From contig JAHBMJ010000091.1 of assembly GCA_018398765.1 (NCBI GenBank), positions 5,001 to 57,065 of the forward strand: a stretch of 52,065 bases of DNA, read 5' to 3'. This document shows positions 1 to 12,467 of the stretch, piece after piece. The stretch is from Chromera velia. Taxonomy: Eukaryota; Sar; Chromeraceae. Numbering within the stretch: the stretch's first letter is position 1; every line of letters begins with the position of its first letter. The translations under genes were made by a program, and so were the position numbers. The notes under the pieces are model-generated. The model was not told the origin of the DNA. It worked only from the letters and a program-made list of their open reading frames with translations, and searched no databases.

Positions 1-480
1 AAATCTGAATGGCGTCAGATTTCCCATATATTAATATATGAAAATCGGCTTGGCCATTTATAATTGCGGCGGCGCGCATGCACCCTTTTTTAATTGCGGC
101 GGCGCGCGCGCTCGTCACAAGAATTTCAGACCCGCCGCCACCGAAAAAAAGATCGGTCGATCAATCGAGGAATCGAAGTGGATCGCGTGATCGTGCGTGC
201 AGTCCGAAGAAAAGCCGCAGAATGCAGTATATAGCTGCAACGAAGTTTCGCTTCTTTCGAGCTGATCTGCAGATCAACTGGGACAGTGAAACCTGGCAGA
301 CGTCACGCGACGCTAAGCCACTCAATTCCCTCCCTATCTGCAAATAACAGGCACTGACAGAGAACCGTTGCTTCAGCACATCCTCTTCCAACGGTTCGAA
401 CAATCGATTACATTGCCCGTCAGACTGTCCACGACGGGGTCTGACTGTTGAATTGTCCGTTCCATTACCGTCAAGACAAG
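1..480. other. 5' flank of ALG7
   Basis: No gene recognised. It holds a perfect 16-bp palindrome at 25-40 (centre TTAA). A 17-bp GC-rich direct repeat (TTAATTGCGGCGGCGCG type) lies at 61-77 and 91-107. The stretch just before the ATG at 481 is presumably the ALG7 promoter and 5' UTR, but no TATA-like element can be assigned with confidence. Confidence 0.4.
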
Positions 481-927
481 ATGCAGGGCCTGGCGTTCCT
501 CTCGATTCTTTTGGTACTCTGCGCAGTGTGCGCGAGCCTGAGCGGTCCCAACTTATTCGTCGTCTTGTACGCTTCCGTGATATCCATCCTCGCCTACTTC
601 ATGGTGTTCAAAATGATTCCAACCTTCATGGAAAAATTGAAGAAAAATGGACTCGCAGGAAAGGATTTGAACAAGTGTGGCAAGGAAGATCTTGTGTCAG
701 TCACAAGAATTACATATACAGATCAGGTTCACCGCATCAATGATTTGTCGCGTTCTCTTCCTTTGGTTATATTGTTTCCCGTCTATCCTTAATGTTTTCC
801 TCCCGTCCACTTACTTTTCGAGATATGTAGTCTGCTGTATGATGACCTTCAGTGTTATGTCTAAGTCGAGTGACTTTTTCTGTTGCTTGGTCCAATGCTC
901 TCCGTCTCCCTGCTTGTGCCTCACTTT

Positions 928-963
<36 letters not shown>

Positions 964-2181
964 TTTTACTTACTTACTTACTTACTTACTTCGTGTCGTG
1001 TGCAGCCCAGAGGCTCTGGGGATCGTTCCTGCTTTCGTCTTCCTCATCTCGGTCATCTTCTGCCAAGTTCAATTCCAATCAGACCCTGTGAAGGTAGGTG
1101 CCTCTTCTGCCAAGTTCAATTCCAATCAGACCCTGTGAAGGTGGGTGCCTCTTCCGCTAAGTTCCTCAGAAAGTTCCTCCCTCACTTGGCCCTCCGTCTA
1201 CCTCCTTTCTTTTGGTGCAATTCAGAAACAAACTAACCGATTGACACACAGGATTGCTAACTGATCTACCGACTGACCGACCGACCGTCTGAATGAATCA
1301 ACGAACGAACGAATGACTGAATGAATCAATGACCGACCGCAGCTGGGGCAATACAACGCTGGTTTGACGTCCATCTCCTTCATGGTCCTTCTGGTCAGTC
1401 AGTGGCTCTCTCACACACACAGTCCCTGACTCGAATTTAGAAGTGGTGCGTTGGGAGTTTGGACGACGTACGTGTAAGAAATTTGCGTGGTGTTTAGAGA
1501 CATGCACCTTTCTTTTCTTTTCTTTGGATAGGCCCAGGATCGGTGACGTGCGGGGCGGAGAAAAAGGAAGGAGGCCAACGGCAGGAATCCGTTTGTCGAT
1601 CTTTTCGGTCATTGGCCTGCTGTACGCACACCGGCAAATCCCAAAACAAACGGCAAACAAATGGGCGAGACGCAGTCTCTTCCTTCTCTCTGGAAGCTCC
1701 GTAGGCAGAGAGCGGGGTCGTCTCTTTCTAGGGTGTGTCTGCACCCTTGGTCTTTTTTCTCATCCTTGATTTCCCAGCCTCTTTCTTCTTTTCTCCATGC
1801 TTCCTTTTTGCATCATCTCATTGATGCCTGCCTGCAGGGATTTGTAGACGATGTGATAGACCTGCCGTGGAGGTACAAGATGGTGTTGCCAACTTTTGGT
1901 CGGTCCTTCTGTCTGTCCTTAGATCAGTGCCAAAAAGAAGAGGAACAAAGCTTTCGTGCTGATCAAGTCTAGAGGGTGCACCCGGGGGGGGCAGCGGGTC
2001 TATCTGCTTAGGGCAGAACGAATGCAACAAAAGGCTTCAACAGCAGCTTGCCAAAAGGGCGGTGATACGAATTCTTCACATAGACTCAACTAGTGACCCA
2101 ACTTACGAACTTTATTGGACCGGATACTTGACTGGTTGACTTTCATGTGTTTGGTACCCCTCTTCTAGTGTTTTCTCTCCC

Positions 2182-2221
<40 letters not shown>

Positions 2222-4941
2222 TCTCTTTCTATCTTTCTCTTTGTGACTGTGTCTGTTTCCACTTCTGCCTTCCCGTCGGCATCCGTGCAGCCTCACTGCC
2301 CCTGTTGTTGGCATACAGCGGGCCGACGCAAATTCTAATCCCCCCGTGGCTCCACTTTGCTGTCGGTGCTACCCTCGACCTCGGTGAGTCAGATTTCGGT
2401 TTCAGCATTGGTGCTGAGTCCTGGGCCAGGCTGCCTCCCATTGTGTATGTGCGTGTGTGTGTGAGAGAGAGAGAGAGAGAGCGTGCGCGCGCGCGCGCGG
2501 GTGTGTGTTCGTGCGTATTCACGTCCTTGGATGTATACCCCTTTGCCGTATCTCAATCTGTACCCCTCGCAACGTTTCTTGCCCTCCTGTCTGTCTACCT
2601 GTCTGCAGGGATCTTCTACATGGTCTACATGATGATGCTGGCCGTGTTCTGCTCCAATTGCATCAACATTCTAGCGGGTAGGTACCTGCGTCAGTCGGTT
2701 GGTCGGTCATCCTTGAGCATTCTGCTCCTCCAGTTTTCATCCATGGATCACCGCTCTCTCAGCAGTCGTGTTGGGGCTTTCTTTGTTTTGAGACTGAGTG
2801 GAGTGGAGTGGAGTGACGCGTTGCCCTCGTACCTGCGCGACAGGCAGGGAGGGCCCCTTTGTGCCTGCAGGTACACCAAGTGGAAAAAGCCAGCCAGTGG
2901 AAAAAGAAAAGGTTTTTCCCATTCGTCTGCACACCTCTTTGGTCTTCCACCAGTACTTTCTTGTCTTTCTTGCTTCCTTCCCCCCCCCCCCCCCCCCCCT
3001 CTCCCTCCATCCGTCTGATTCTCCTTTCCTTCCCTTCCCTTTCTTGAAGGAGTGAATGGACTGGAAGTGGGACAGTCTGTGGTCATCGCGATCTTCGTCA
3101 TTCTGCACAACCTCATTGTCAGTCAGTCAGTCAGTCAGTCAGTCAGTCAATCTAGGCTCTGGTGTAAAATTGTTGTCGCCTTTATGTTTTTGTCCTCGAT
3201 CGTCTGTCCTGCCCGTGTTGCTGTTTGAAGACGTCAACAGAGAGTCTCCCGCTTCCTTCGTCTTCTCCTTCCGTCGCAATGCCCATCTTCCTGCGTGCGT
3301 TCCACGCCCTTCATTGCGTGGGTGAGAGGTGAGTATGCGCACACAGATTTTTCTCAAAAGGCTTTTGACGACGATTTTGAATCAATCATGCAAGTCTGTC
3401 TGGTGCAGGAGGTGAACATGCACGCAGAGGCAGGAGAGGGGGCCGAGACAGGACACTTACCGGCTTACGCAGAACAGGTGAAAGGGAGAGGAGATGCAGT
3501 AGTTTAATCCTGTGGTTCTTCAGCTTTCTGTCCTTTTCTTCTTCCCTGTAGTTGATTCCTGTGGTTCTCCAGCTTTCTGTCCTTTTCTTCTTGCCTTCCG
3601 TCGGAGCCCGGAAGGCAGAGAAATTCTTTCCGTGAGTGAGTCAGGACAGAAAGAAGGATCTGATCTACCAAAGTGAGGGAGGGGGGGGGGGAGCGGAGTC
3701 GAGACCGACACAGGCAGGTATTCTGGATGCGTTGTCATTTTTCTGATGGAAAAGAGGTACATGAGAGAGATGAATGATCTGTTCAGTGAAGGTTGTTAAG
3801 AGAAAAGACATGACGTAGGTGGTCGGGCTCTAAAAACTACAGGGGCAAAAGGACGCTTGCGACCTGAGATTTTTCTACTCTGTCTCACTCTTTCGCTTTG
3901 CAGCACTTGTTCTCACTTCTTCTGACCCTTCCATTCGCGGCGGTCTCGTTAGCACTTCTGGTCTACAACTGGTTGGTTGGCGGTGTGTCGGGTTGGGGGT
4001 TGATCTTCTTTGCTTTGCCTTGCTTTGTTTTGTTTGGCTTTCAAGTCCACGATGCATTGCCTCTCTGCGTCCCCGACTCTCCGTCTTTGTTTGCATCCCC
4101 GGAACGGTTTTTGTGCATCTCTATCAGCAGCTTGTTTCACTGTCTCGAGTCTTTTTCATTCCGGAGTTTTCCCTCCCTCTCTGATTTCCTCATTTACGTC
4201 TCTCGAGACATTTTTTTACTGGCTTCGGGTTGTCCTTCCGCGTCCGCACTTTTCCCTTTCTTTGTGTCTGTCTATCCCTTTCAGGTATCCATCGCAAGCC
4301 TTCGTTGGCGATACGTTTACTTACTTTGCGGTGAGTGCATGAGTCGGGGGATGTGTACTCATAAATGCCGGCTGGGGCCATTCGGTATCATTGGAGTTCT
4401 CTCTCGAGTGAAGCCGCCTTCCTGGTAGACAGGGAAGAGGTTTTCGTTTGGAGGGATGGGAGGCCTAATGAGAAAGTAAACGTTGAGGTCTGGTTGCATC
4501 CGCTCAATGGCAGTTGGATCCAGATTCGTTTCTCTCGCTGTTTGCTTACGTCTTTCTTTCCTCTTTCTTCCGTGATATTGATGAAAAATTCGTTTACTGA
4601 TCTTCTCTGCTCATGTTCTGAATTATCATCTCACACCCCTTCGTTGTGGCCTCCTTGCAGGGAATGTTCTTTGCCGTGTCGGGAATTCTGGGGCACTTCT
4701 CGCGCACGCTTCTTTTGTTGTTTATTCCCCAAATTCTCAACTTCCTCATTTCGTGCCCTCAGGTGAGAGAGAGAATAGTGACGTGACGTGAAGGAGAGGA
4801 GCATTTTCTCTTCTGTGCTTCTTTCTGTCTGTCTGTCTGTCTGTCTGTCTGAGTTGTCGTGATGTTCTTTTGTTTTTGTTGTTTTCTTTCTTTTTGTCTA
4901 TTGTGTTCATGAAGAAAAGAAGGGAGAAGAAGAAACATATA

Positions 4942-4976
<35 letters not shown>

Positions 4977-5478
4977 GGCATGTTCCTTCCTTTTCTTGTT
5001 TCTTTTTCGTTCAGAAAGAGAGATAGCGCCATTTTCCCGACTTCTTCAGAAGGCAGCAGATTCATCGTGATTCGGTCTGAACAGGACATCCTTTGTGGTA
5101 TGAAGAGGAGAGCGAAAGAAAGGGGGGGGGAGCGAGGCAGTCTGAGGGTGTGGTACTAGTGCTTCTGCATATTGGGGGGGGCACTCATTCTCTCTCTGTA
5201 CATGTTTGTGGAACGGGGATCGTTATGAGCGTATCTTTGCTTAGCTTTCTTCTTCTTCTTCTTTTTCTGATCTGTTCTGTCGCTTGTGGATGGATCTTTG
5301 TTCTGCTGCATGCAGCTGTTTGGATTGGTCGCCTGTCCACGACACCGGATTCCGAAGTGAGCATGCAAAGGAGAATTTTGTTTGCGGTAAAAGTGTGCGC
5401 TCTGTCCCTCCGCAAGTTTGCGTTTCTTTCCTCATGAATCCCTTTCTTCCTGCCGTCATTCGTTTCTTCCTTCTTTTG

Positions 5479-5513
<35 letters not shown>

Positions 5514-6512
5514 TTCTGTTCCCTCCTCTACCTCTCTTTCTGTCTGCCTTAAATTATTCCTCTGTATTTTCCTCAGCCGGTCTTCCTCTGATGTTCGGTC
5601 TCTCTTCCCTCCCGTCTGATGCGATGTCCGTCCACAGAGTGAATCCCAAAACAGGGTTATTGGAGGCTACTCCGAACCTGACGATTCTCAATGGAGTTCT
5701 GAAGGTTTGTGTTTCTATTCTAAGGGAGAAGAGAGGTGGAGAGAATGAAAGAGAACTTTGGAGGCAGAAAGATAAAAAAGAGAGGGAAGAATCCAACCAA
5801 CTCGAGAGATGAATCTAATCTCATTGCATCACTCTCCCGTGCATCCATCCAGGCACCCTCATTGCATCGGGAGAAAATTAGTGCTCAAACAGAGAGGCTA
5901 GGACAGCAACGCCTTTTCAGACAGACAGACAGACAGACAGACAGACACACTCCCATAAACACCGACACAAGCGCGCACACAGAAAGAGGGAGAAGTCGAC
6001 AGACAGAGAGCCAGGCAGCAGACAACAATGAAAACAACCGGAGACAAACAAACACATCAAGGAAGGTCCCCAAGTCTCCGGCAGAGCGTTTACAGACCTG
6101 GAGATCAAATAGAGTGGTTGTTCTTTCTCCTTCCCCCTGTCATTTTTCGCGCATTTTCTATCTGACAAGTACACACCCCCATTTGCATGCCCCCCACCCG
6201 CCTCCCTTCCTCCCCGTATCCCCTGCAGCTGACAGGACCACTCCACGAGAGGACCCTCGTGACCGTGGTTCTGGGGTTGCAGGTACGTGAGAGAAGGCAA
6301 CTGCATGGGGGGAATGGATGCAGACAGATTTGGGTCATTTTTCCTCTAGCCGTCTCGTCTAGTCTGCAGACTCGGGTTTCTCGGGCCTGTACGTCCGACC
6401 TCGCGTCCATCCTCTCGTTCGTTTTTTCTGCTGTGTCTTCGTGCAGGTGGCATGCTGTTGTCTGGGTCTGGCAATTCGATACTCACCCGTCTTTCGTCTA
6501 ATCTTTATATGA
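481..6512 (+). CDS. ALG7: UDP-GlcNAc:dolichyl-phosphate GlcNAc-1-phosphotransferase (ALG7/DPAGT1), 15 exons
   Basis: This enzyme transfers GlcNAc-1-phosphate to dolichyl phosphate in the ER membrane, the first step of N-glycan precursor synthesis. Exons: 481-695, 1006-1093, 1343-1393, 1838-1898, 2291-2383, 2609-2677, 3050-3117, 3409-3477, 3904-3971, 4285-4330, 4661-4762, 5316-5356, 5638-5704, 6229-6282, 6447-6512. All introns are GT-AG with matching phases and give 385 aa, close to the usual 400. Family motifs appear in order: GKDLNK near residue 65, the DD pair in [14 protein letters not shown] (122-123), [11 protein letters not shown] followed by GVNGLE (193-198), the Asp in AFVGDTF (about 270), and the cytosolic CPRHRIPK loop (317-324). 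About ten hydrophobic segments are visible. The start is the first ATG; an upstream in-frame TTG is ignored. Exon 8 (3409-3477) is the least conserved and was placed by phase. Confident in identity, slightly less in exon 8. Confidence 0.93.
907..990 (+). repeat. (TTTC)n/(TTAC)n microsatellite at the ALG7 intron 1 acceptor
   Basis: TTTC and then TTAC tetranucleotide repeats form the pyrimidine-rich tract directly upstream of the acceptor that ends at 1005. The microsatellite therefore seems to serve as the polypyrimidine tract. Confidence 0.8.
1058..1151 (+). repeat. 47-bp tandem duplication across the end of ALG7 exon 2
   Basis: Two near-identical 47-bp copies (1058-1104 and 1105-1151) duplicate the last part of exon 2 and its donor (GTAGGT in copy 1, GTGGGT in copy 2). 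Use of the second donor would shift the frame and run into a stop, so only the first donor is compatible with the protein. Confidence 0.9.
2980..2999 (+). repeat. poly-C run in ALG7 intron 6
   Basis: About 20 consecutive C residues lie upstream of the acceptor of ALG7 exon 7. Similar long G runs occur at 12457-12477 and 34459-34477 (read on the + strand). Confidence 0.85.
3118..3149 (+). repeat. (GTCA)n microsatellite starting at a splice donor
   Basis: The donor of ALG7 exon 7 is GTCAGT. It is the first unit of an uninterrupted GTCA tetranucleotide run of about eight units. Confidence 0.85.
3508..3605 (+). repeat. 49-bp-period tandem duplication in ALG7 intron 8
   Basis: A segment beginning TCCTGTGGTTCT is repeated with a period of 49 bp (starts at 3508 and 3557), with few mismatches over the first 37 bp. 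It lies just after exon 8. Confidence 0.75.
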
Positions 6513-7581
6513 ACAATGGTGAACAAAACAAAAGGATTGCTTCATCTATGATTAATTTGGCCGTCGATTTGTAACTTTGAGCGTTTTCATATCAAAGCGT
6601 GCATGGTTTTGTACAATATTGTGCAGATTTAGATTTATTTTTCATCGTATTTTTAATTTTTTTCATAATTAAGAATGTTTCAATCATGTTTATTGCTACG
6701 TATTGCTATGGGATAATAATGCATGCCTAGATGCATGTTAGTATGCATACAGTTACATATATAGTTAGTCAACGCAGTAGTCTAGGCAGTAGTAGTTATG
6801 TTCTAGTTCCTAACTTTCAAATTTGATTAATTACACATGGACCATGACATGGTGAAACAGTATATTTAAGGATTTTCTAGATTTTGTTTGTAAAAATATG
6901 GTATATACAACCATTAAAACGCATTTTCAAGTGTATAATATAACCGCTCCTCGATCTAGTCTTAGTTCTACATTTATTTTTCTATATAGTATATAGCTCT
7001 GTATAGCCTAGTATTTAGTTTTATGAATTGGCCGGAGCCAAATTAAGAGGTTGGCTAGGGTTCACACTGTAAAGCTGTAAACAAAAAAAACTTAGCTAAG
7101 ACCACCTTTCTTTTTTTCTTTCTTTTTTTATAACTTTGTTGACTTGATAAAGGAAAATCGAATCTTTATTTTCAAAAAATGCCCCAAAAACCGACGATTT
7201 CCATAATAAAATCTTTATTTCTAAAAAACATTAACGTTTTTGGCTTATAAAGCGTTTAGTAAACAACGTAGTCTTTCTATTTGAATGAGAGAGAGGTCCG
7301 ACCTGATTTACTTTTTTATCCTAATAAAGCTCTATAAATAAAGAAAACTTAGACTAGAACTCAGATAAACTTTCTTTTTTTCTTTTTTAGAACTTTAGAG
7401 TGTGAACCCTGGGAGATTGGTCCACTGACTCTAGCCACTAACTATAGATCACTGGCTTTAACATACCACGTTATAATTCAATTCAATTCATATACAGAAT
7501 TTGATGAACTGATTTATGACAGAAAGTTTAACGGAGTCTCTAACTGCGAGTAACTCGGCGAAAACTACTAGTTACAGTCAA
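6513..7581. other. AT-rich convergent intergenic region with an inverted repeat
   Basis: No gene is seen between the convergent ends of ALG7 and the small membrane protein gene. An 18-bp inverted repeat with one mismatch (AGGGTTCACACT core) lies at 7057-7074 and 7393-7410. Similar A-rich then TTTCTTTTT-rich tracts sit inside each end. It may be a decayed foldback or MITE, but no target-site duplication is visible. Confidence 0.5.
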
Positions 7582-7804
7582 TCACCCAACAAGACCGTAC
7601 ACAACGGTTAAGACCAAATGGCACACTCCGGCAGCAGACCGACAGATGATGAGGGGCTCCGCGACGTTCATCAAGACCACAACGTAGAAGATGCTCAGTC
7701 CGATTGAAGCAAATAAACCGAAAGGGGCCATCAGGAACAGAATCTGCACAGAAATTTCGCATGCATGCACTTCTTGTTGTTCATCTGTCTGCTGATCAGT
7801 CCAG

Positions 7805-7864
<60 letters not shown>

Positions 7865-7992
7865 CGTGTGTGAGTGTGTGTGCGTATGTGTATGTGTATG
7901 TGTATGTGTATGTGTGTGTGTGTGTGTGTGTGTTTCTCTTGTACCCACCAGAGTGTGCGATGTACCACAAGTGTGTTGCCCAGGGGTGCGCC

Positions 7993-8043
<51 letters not shown>

Positions 8044-8374
8044 GACAGACAACACAGAGAACAGACAAATAAGGACAGATGAAAAACGAGAATAGCTAGA
8101 CAGATAAAACGACAGAGGGACAGACACAGAGATCCAGTGGTTCGAGAGACATCAAGACTCGCAGAAACCCAAGACACGAGGAGGGAGAGAATTCAGGAGA
8201 AGGGCGGGGAGGGAGGGAGGGAGGGAGCGTCCATCTAGACAGTCGACAGAGCAGCAAGAATGAAGTTTGGGTGCTCGTGTGGAGAATGGAACACACAGAC
8301 AGATTGTGTCTTCCTTTCCTTTCCCCTCCTTCTTTTCATGGACACAGGACAGATAGACAGACAGACAGACAGAC

Positions 8375-8415
<41 letters not shown>

Positions 8416-8615
8416 TTCCCTTTTTCACGTGTTTCCGGACACACAGACAGACAGAATGACTGGCAGACTGACGCACAGACAGACTGCATCGTCTTTTCTT
8501 TTCCTTGTTCTCTTTCTTAATTCTCTTCTGTTTTTTTCTTTCTTAGACTAACAGACAGATAGACAGATAGACTGACAGACAGATAGAGATAGATAGACGT
8601 ACGCGCGCGCGCAAC

Positions 8616-8650
<35 letters not shown>

Positions 8651-9070
8651 AGCGAAGAAATACACATATGCATGTCAACGTACAGAGACAAATGACGATT
8701 GAGGTATAAATAAAGAGGAAGGAAGGAGCGGAGGGAGAGAGGTCTCGTCTGAGAGACGTAATATGCCGTCTACGCCGCAATGAACAGAGGTACACATGCA
8801 GCCTTCTCGTTCTTCCTGTCTTCACAAAGACAACTTCAAACTGACCGCCCAACCCGCCTGCTTCCACGCCAAGCTCTCCAAGACAAAAGCATTAAGGAAC
8901 GGTGGCGCAAGAGCGCCTATCAAGGGATGGCACATGCCGTAAATGGCCCAGGCAAGGCCGGTGGGGGGGAGGCTGAAGCAAGGTAAAAAGAGGGCGCCCT
9001 GCAGCAAGGCGTCTGCCATGAAGATGACCCATCTGGGAGGCCCCTCTCCTCTCCGCTGGCCCTCTGACAT
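7582..9070 (-). CDS. small multi-span membrane protein, two exons
   Basis: Not recognised. Exon 1 is 9070-8846, starting at ATG after an A-rich leader and ending at a GTCAGT donor. Exon 2 is 7743-7582, after a TGTGCAG acceptor. Both join in phase 0 and give 128 aa. A polar N-terminus (MSEGQRRGEGPPRW) is followed by about four hydrophobic segments: near residues 16-34, 40-60, 73-95 and 105-125. The 1.1-kb intron is mostly microsatellites (CT, GT/CA, AG, GACA), so an extra small exon inside it cannot be excluded. The reading frames in that intron are low-complexity and unconvincing. Role unknown; the hydrophobic pattern suggests an integral membrane protein of the secretory system or an organelle. 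Confidence 0.6.
7806..8040. repeat. compound (CT)n(GT)n(AG)n microsatellites
   Basis: Dinucleotide blocks of CT, then GT with GTAT interruptions, then AG fill the intron of the small membrane protein gene. (GACA)n blocks follow at about 8349-8414 and a (CA)n block at about 8618-8645. Confidence 0.9.
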
Positions 9071-9812
9071 TCTTTGTCTTCTTCAGTGAAGGCAACCGGT
9101 CGATCAGTCGATCGATTGGTTGCGAAGTGAGTGAGAGATCACGTTAGTAATCCCAATATAAATCAAATGGAGACGAGACGGGAGGAGACGGCACTTTTCC
9201 TTGAAAGCTGTCAGGGTGAAGAGGACCCTTTCAAGGTTACGAATCTAAGCTGCTCGACAGTTCGTCATCTTAGACGGTCGTTGGGGCAAAGCTAGCTTGT
9301 TGAGTTCTTCGCGAATGACGACTCCTCGTTCTTCTGTGCAGTGCCACGAGGTGAAATACTGCAATCAATTGTTTCCAGTGCAGCCCTTTTCATAAGTCCG
9401 TCGCGCAAAGCGAGCGACGGAGACTGCATGCATGCATTTTTTTTTTTTTGCATGCATGTCGACCGAGAAAAAAAAAAAAGAATATCAATTCGATCAGAAT
9501 TTAATTGCTGCATGCGTCGTCGGATCATCAATCATTTGCAGTACGTGACAAGTGATCGAAACGCAATAGTCGGCACGCGTTCAGCAAAATTCAACATACT
9601 GCTCTCAAGCTTGCAGAGAGTATGACCAAGCGACACTGCTTCTGAAAGACTGCCCTCATTGAAGTGCTTGACCATCCCAAGAAGACTGCAGCTCCATTTG
9701 GAAGGAGAGACGGAGACGGACATTTGAAATCTGAACCACCAGAACTATCCTCTGCACAGCTTCCGTTTCCTCATCAAGTGAAGCTCACCCTTCTAGAATC
9801 CTTTCGCTGACA
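9071..9812. other. divergent intergenic region
   Basis: This lies between the start codons of the membrane protein (-) and the CAP protein (+), so it probably holds both promoters. A GCATGCATGCA block flanks a poly-T run on both sides near 9427-9459, followed by a poly-A run, and could form a hairpin. No gene is seen. Confidence 0.4.
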
Positions 9813-10448
9813 ATGAAGATTGCCATTTGCGCTTCCGTCCTTGCCCTCCTGGCAGACGGTTTGAATCTGAAAAGGGGGAAGGGAGATCCAATCAAGTTGA
9901 CACCAAAACTCGCCCCCCCTTTGTCTATGGACAGTGCGATGGGGTTCTTGGAGGAACAGAAAGAATTCGATCAAGTCAAGCAGAGGTTGGAACTAGAGGA
10001 GACGGAAGAATTCAACATGCGCCAGGTTCGGGCCTACATTCTCAAATTCACCAACGAATTCCGTGCCAGCGAGAGCTCACTGCCCCCACTAAAAGACGCA
10101 CCTGATATTGACCCTCTCGCACAGGGTCACGCCAACGACGAGGCAGCGAAGCAGCAATGCTCCCATGACAACGTTGACGCTCGGTTTGACACAATGATAA
10201 AGAAGCTTAGGTGCATGGGTGTTGCCGAAAACGTGGCGATGAACCCGACGATGAAGGACAACATCGTTGGAAACCCTGACAGATCAGATGAGGAAATGGC
10301 ACGACAGATTGTGGACGGGTGGATTGCAAGTCCCGGACACAGAAAGAATCTCTTGGGAAACTACAAATATCTTGGGATCGGCACTTCCAAATCGGGCCCC
10401 GCAGGCAGTTCTTACATCTACAGCGTGCAGCTTTTTTGCAAAAAGTGA
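9813..10448 (+). CDS. secreted CAP/SCP-domain protein
   Basis: A single-exon 211-aa protein. The N-terminus MKIAICASVLALLADG looks like a signal peptide. Residues about 70-211 carry a bacterial/eukaryotic CAP (SCP/PR-1-like) domain: a helix with FTNEFRAS, a His in AQGHANDEA, GVAENVAM with the conserved Glu, IVDGWIASPGHRKNLL with the second His, YKYLGIGTS, and a terminal SVQLFCKK strand. CAP proteins are extracellular; proposed roles include lipid or sterol binding and proteolysis, and none is proven for this branch. The start is the first ATG of the frame and immediately begins the signal peptide. No intron is needed, unlike most neighbours. The 3' end is well defined by TGA at 10446. Confidence 0.85.
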   Translation: MKIAICASVLALLADGLNLKRGKGDPIKLTPKLAPPLSMDSAMGFLEEQKEFDQVKQRLELEETEEFNMRQVRAYILKFTNEFRASESSLPPLKDAPDIDPLAQGHANDEAAKQQCSHDNVDARFDTMIKKLRCMGVAENVAMNPTMKDNIVGNPDRSDEEMARQIVDGWIASPGHRKNLLGNYKYLGIGTSKSGPAGSSYIYSVQLFCKK

Positions 10449-12435
10449 TTTAGAAGGCACTGCATGCCTCTCACATTGTGGAGCCCGACCCCGCCTTCAA
10501 GTTTCCGTCACAGATCTAGGCGCCGCTGTAAGTGGTCAGATTTCAGAAAGGACGGCATTGAGCTTAAGAAAAGAAGTAGAAAGAAAGTTTCAAGTAAAAA
10601 TGAGCACATGGAGCCTCAACAGTTGAAGACACAAACGACTGGGCGATCACGAGCAGAACATACTGGGGGACACACAAAAAGTTGCGCAACCCCCCCGCTC
10701 CCCCCCCGACATCTTGAGTGATCGACTCAAAGTTTTCATTGACAGCCGATGGGTCCATAAAGCCAAATGGTTTGAGATATCCAGATCAAGATACTGTCGC
10801 GATCGCATCAAAGCTACACACTGGCAGGGGTACGTCGGCGGCCGGCCACACGCACGGCTTCCTTGCAAGCAGCGTCCAAGTTTAGGATTGGCCTGCTCCT
10901 GTGTACAAACGCACAATTTCTCTCTAGATTTCTCTTTACATAACGATAATAAATGAACGATTCAAAACCTATAGAACAAAAATTCAAGGGGTACGTCGGC
11001 GGCCGGCCACACGCACGGCTTCCTTGCAAGCAGCGTCCAAGTTTAGGATTGGCCTGCTCCTGTGTACAAACGCACAATTTCTCTCTAGATTTCTCTTTAC
11101 ATAACGATAATAAATGAACGATTCAAAACCTATAGAACAAAAATTCAAAAAAAGATCTCAAACGATTTAACTAGCAATTTAAACTACATTCATAATGAGT
11201 GTTATATATTCACGTCAGTATACGGCAAGATAGAATGTTGTGCTAGATTTCCTGCTGCTAGGTAGCCTATAATAATATGATAATATAAATTTTTCATGCA
11301 TAATAATGTTGAGAATGACAGAGGCCGGTCACAGGGCACGCGGGGCGCGCCTAGAGGCACAAAGTCCCTAGCCTGCAGCGGTTTGCGCGTGCCTTTCCAC
11401 CTCGGTCAAAGGCTTTTGCGCCTGCATACCACCCTGCGCCTAGCTTTGCATGCCTTACCATTCTTAAATGCTGTAACATCATTGCTGTTCATTATTTAGC
11501 TAGATTATCTAGTAGATGCAATAATGCATGCAAAGTGGTACAAATTAAGTGGTAGTACTAGTAAGTAGTGTTACTATAGGTTATATAAGATCTGACATAA
11601 TACAGCTACTCGTAGTCCTACTGTATGGTGTAATCCTAGTGGTAACATACTTAAAATACTTAACAACTTTGAAAATCAAGCCTAAAATTCAGCTAATCAT
11701 ACATTTTAATTCAGTCAATATTTTATGTATCTAGTTATGTATTCACTTTTTAAATCAATCAATTAGAATTAGTTTTGGAATGAATTAATCAAATTTTTGA
11801 ATCAATTAGTTAATAATTGATCAAGTAATTAATCAATTAATCAATAAACTAGTCAATAAATCAATCATTATGCACTATGCATTGTCAAGCCTAGAATTAA
11901 GGGTACAGAGCTATAGATACATACACTAAGACTAGTAGCACTAAGAAAAAAAAATTTAATTATCCATATTTTTTTTTTTAATAAAGGGCTGCGGAAAACA
12001 TGTATACATTCAAAAAATAAGCTTCAAAATTAAAAACTAAGTTCTGTTGTACCGAAGTTGAACTTGCATGAGGCGCACAGTTGTGATTTCTGCTTTCAGT
12101 CAAACAGGATTTTACCTAGAGATTTTACCCAGCCGGCCCCTTTGCATGGTTTTTGCTCTATTGATGTTCAAATTTAAAGTGCATGATGCACGCCGCTGTC
12201 CCTGAAGTTTTACTAGTTCGTTATACCGCCCTGAGCTTGTCTCATCATATAAGCACAGCACATGTGCTCTCTGAGTAGCGGATGGGCAGAAAGAGGTTGA
12301 AGAATCTTCCTTTGCCCAGAAGCAACAATCCAAGGCAGTTGTAGAAAACAACCTCAACGTTCTCTGTCTCTCTGTCTCTCTCTCTCTCTCTCTCTACACA
12401 CATATACATACACACACACATACACACACACATAC

Positions 12436-12467
<32 letters not shown>

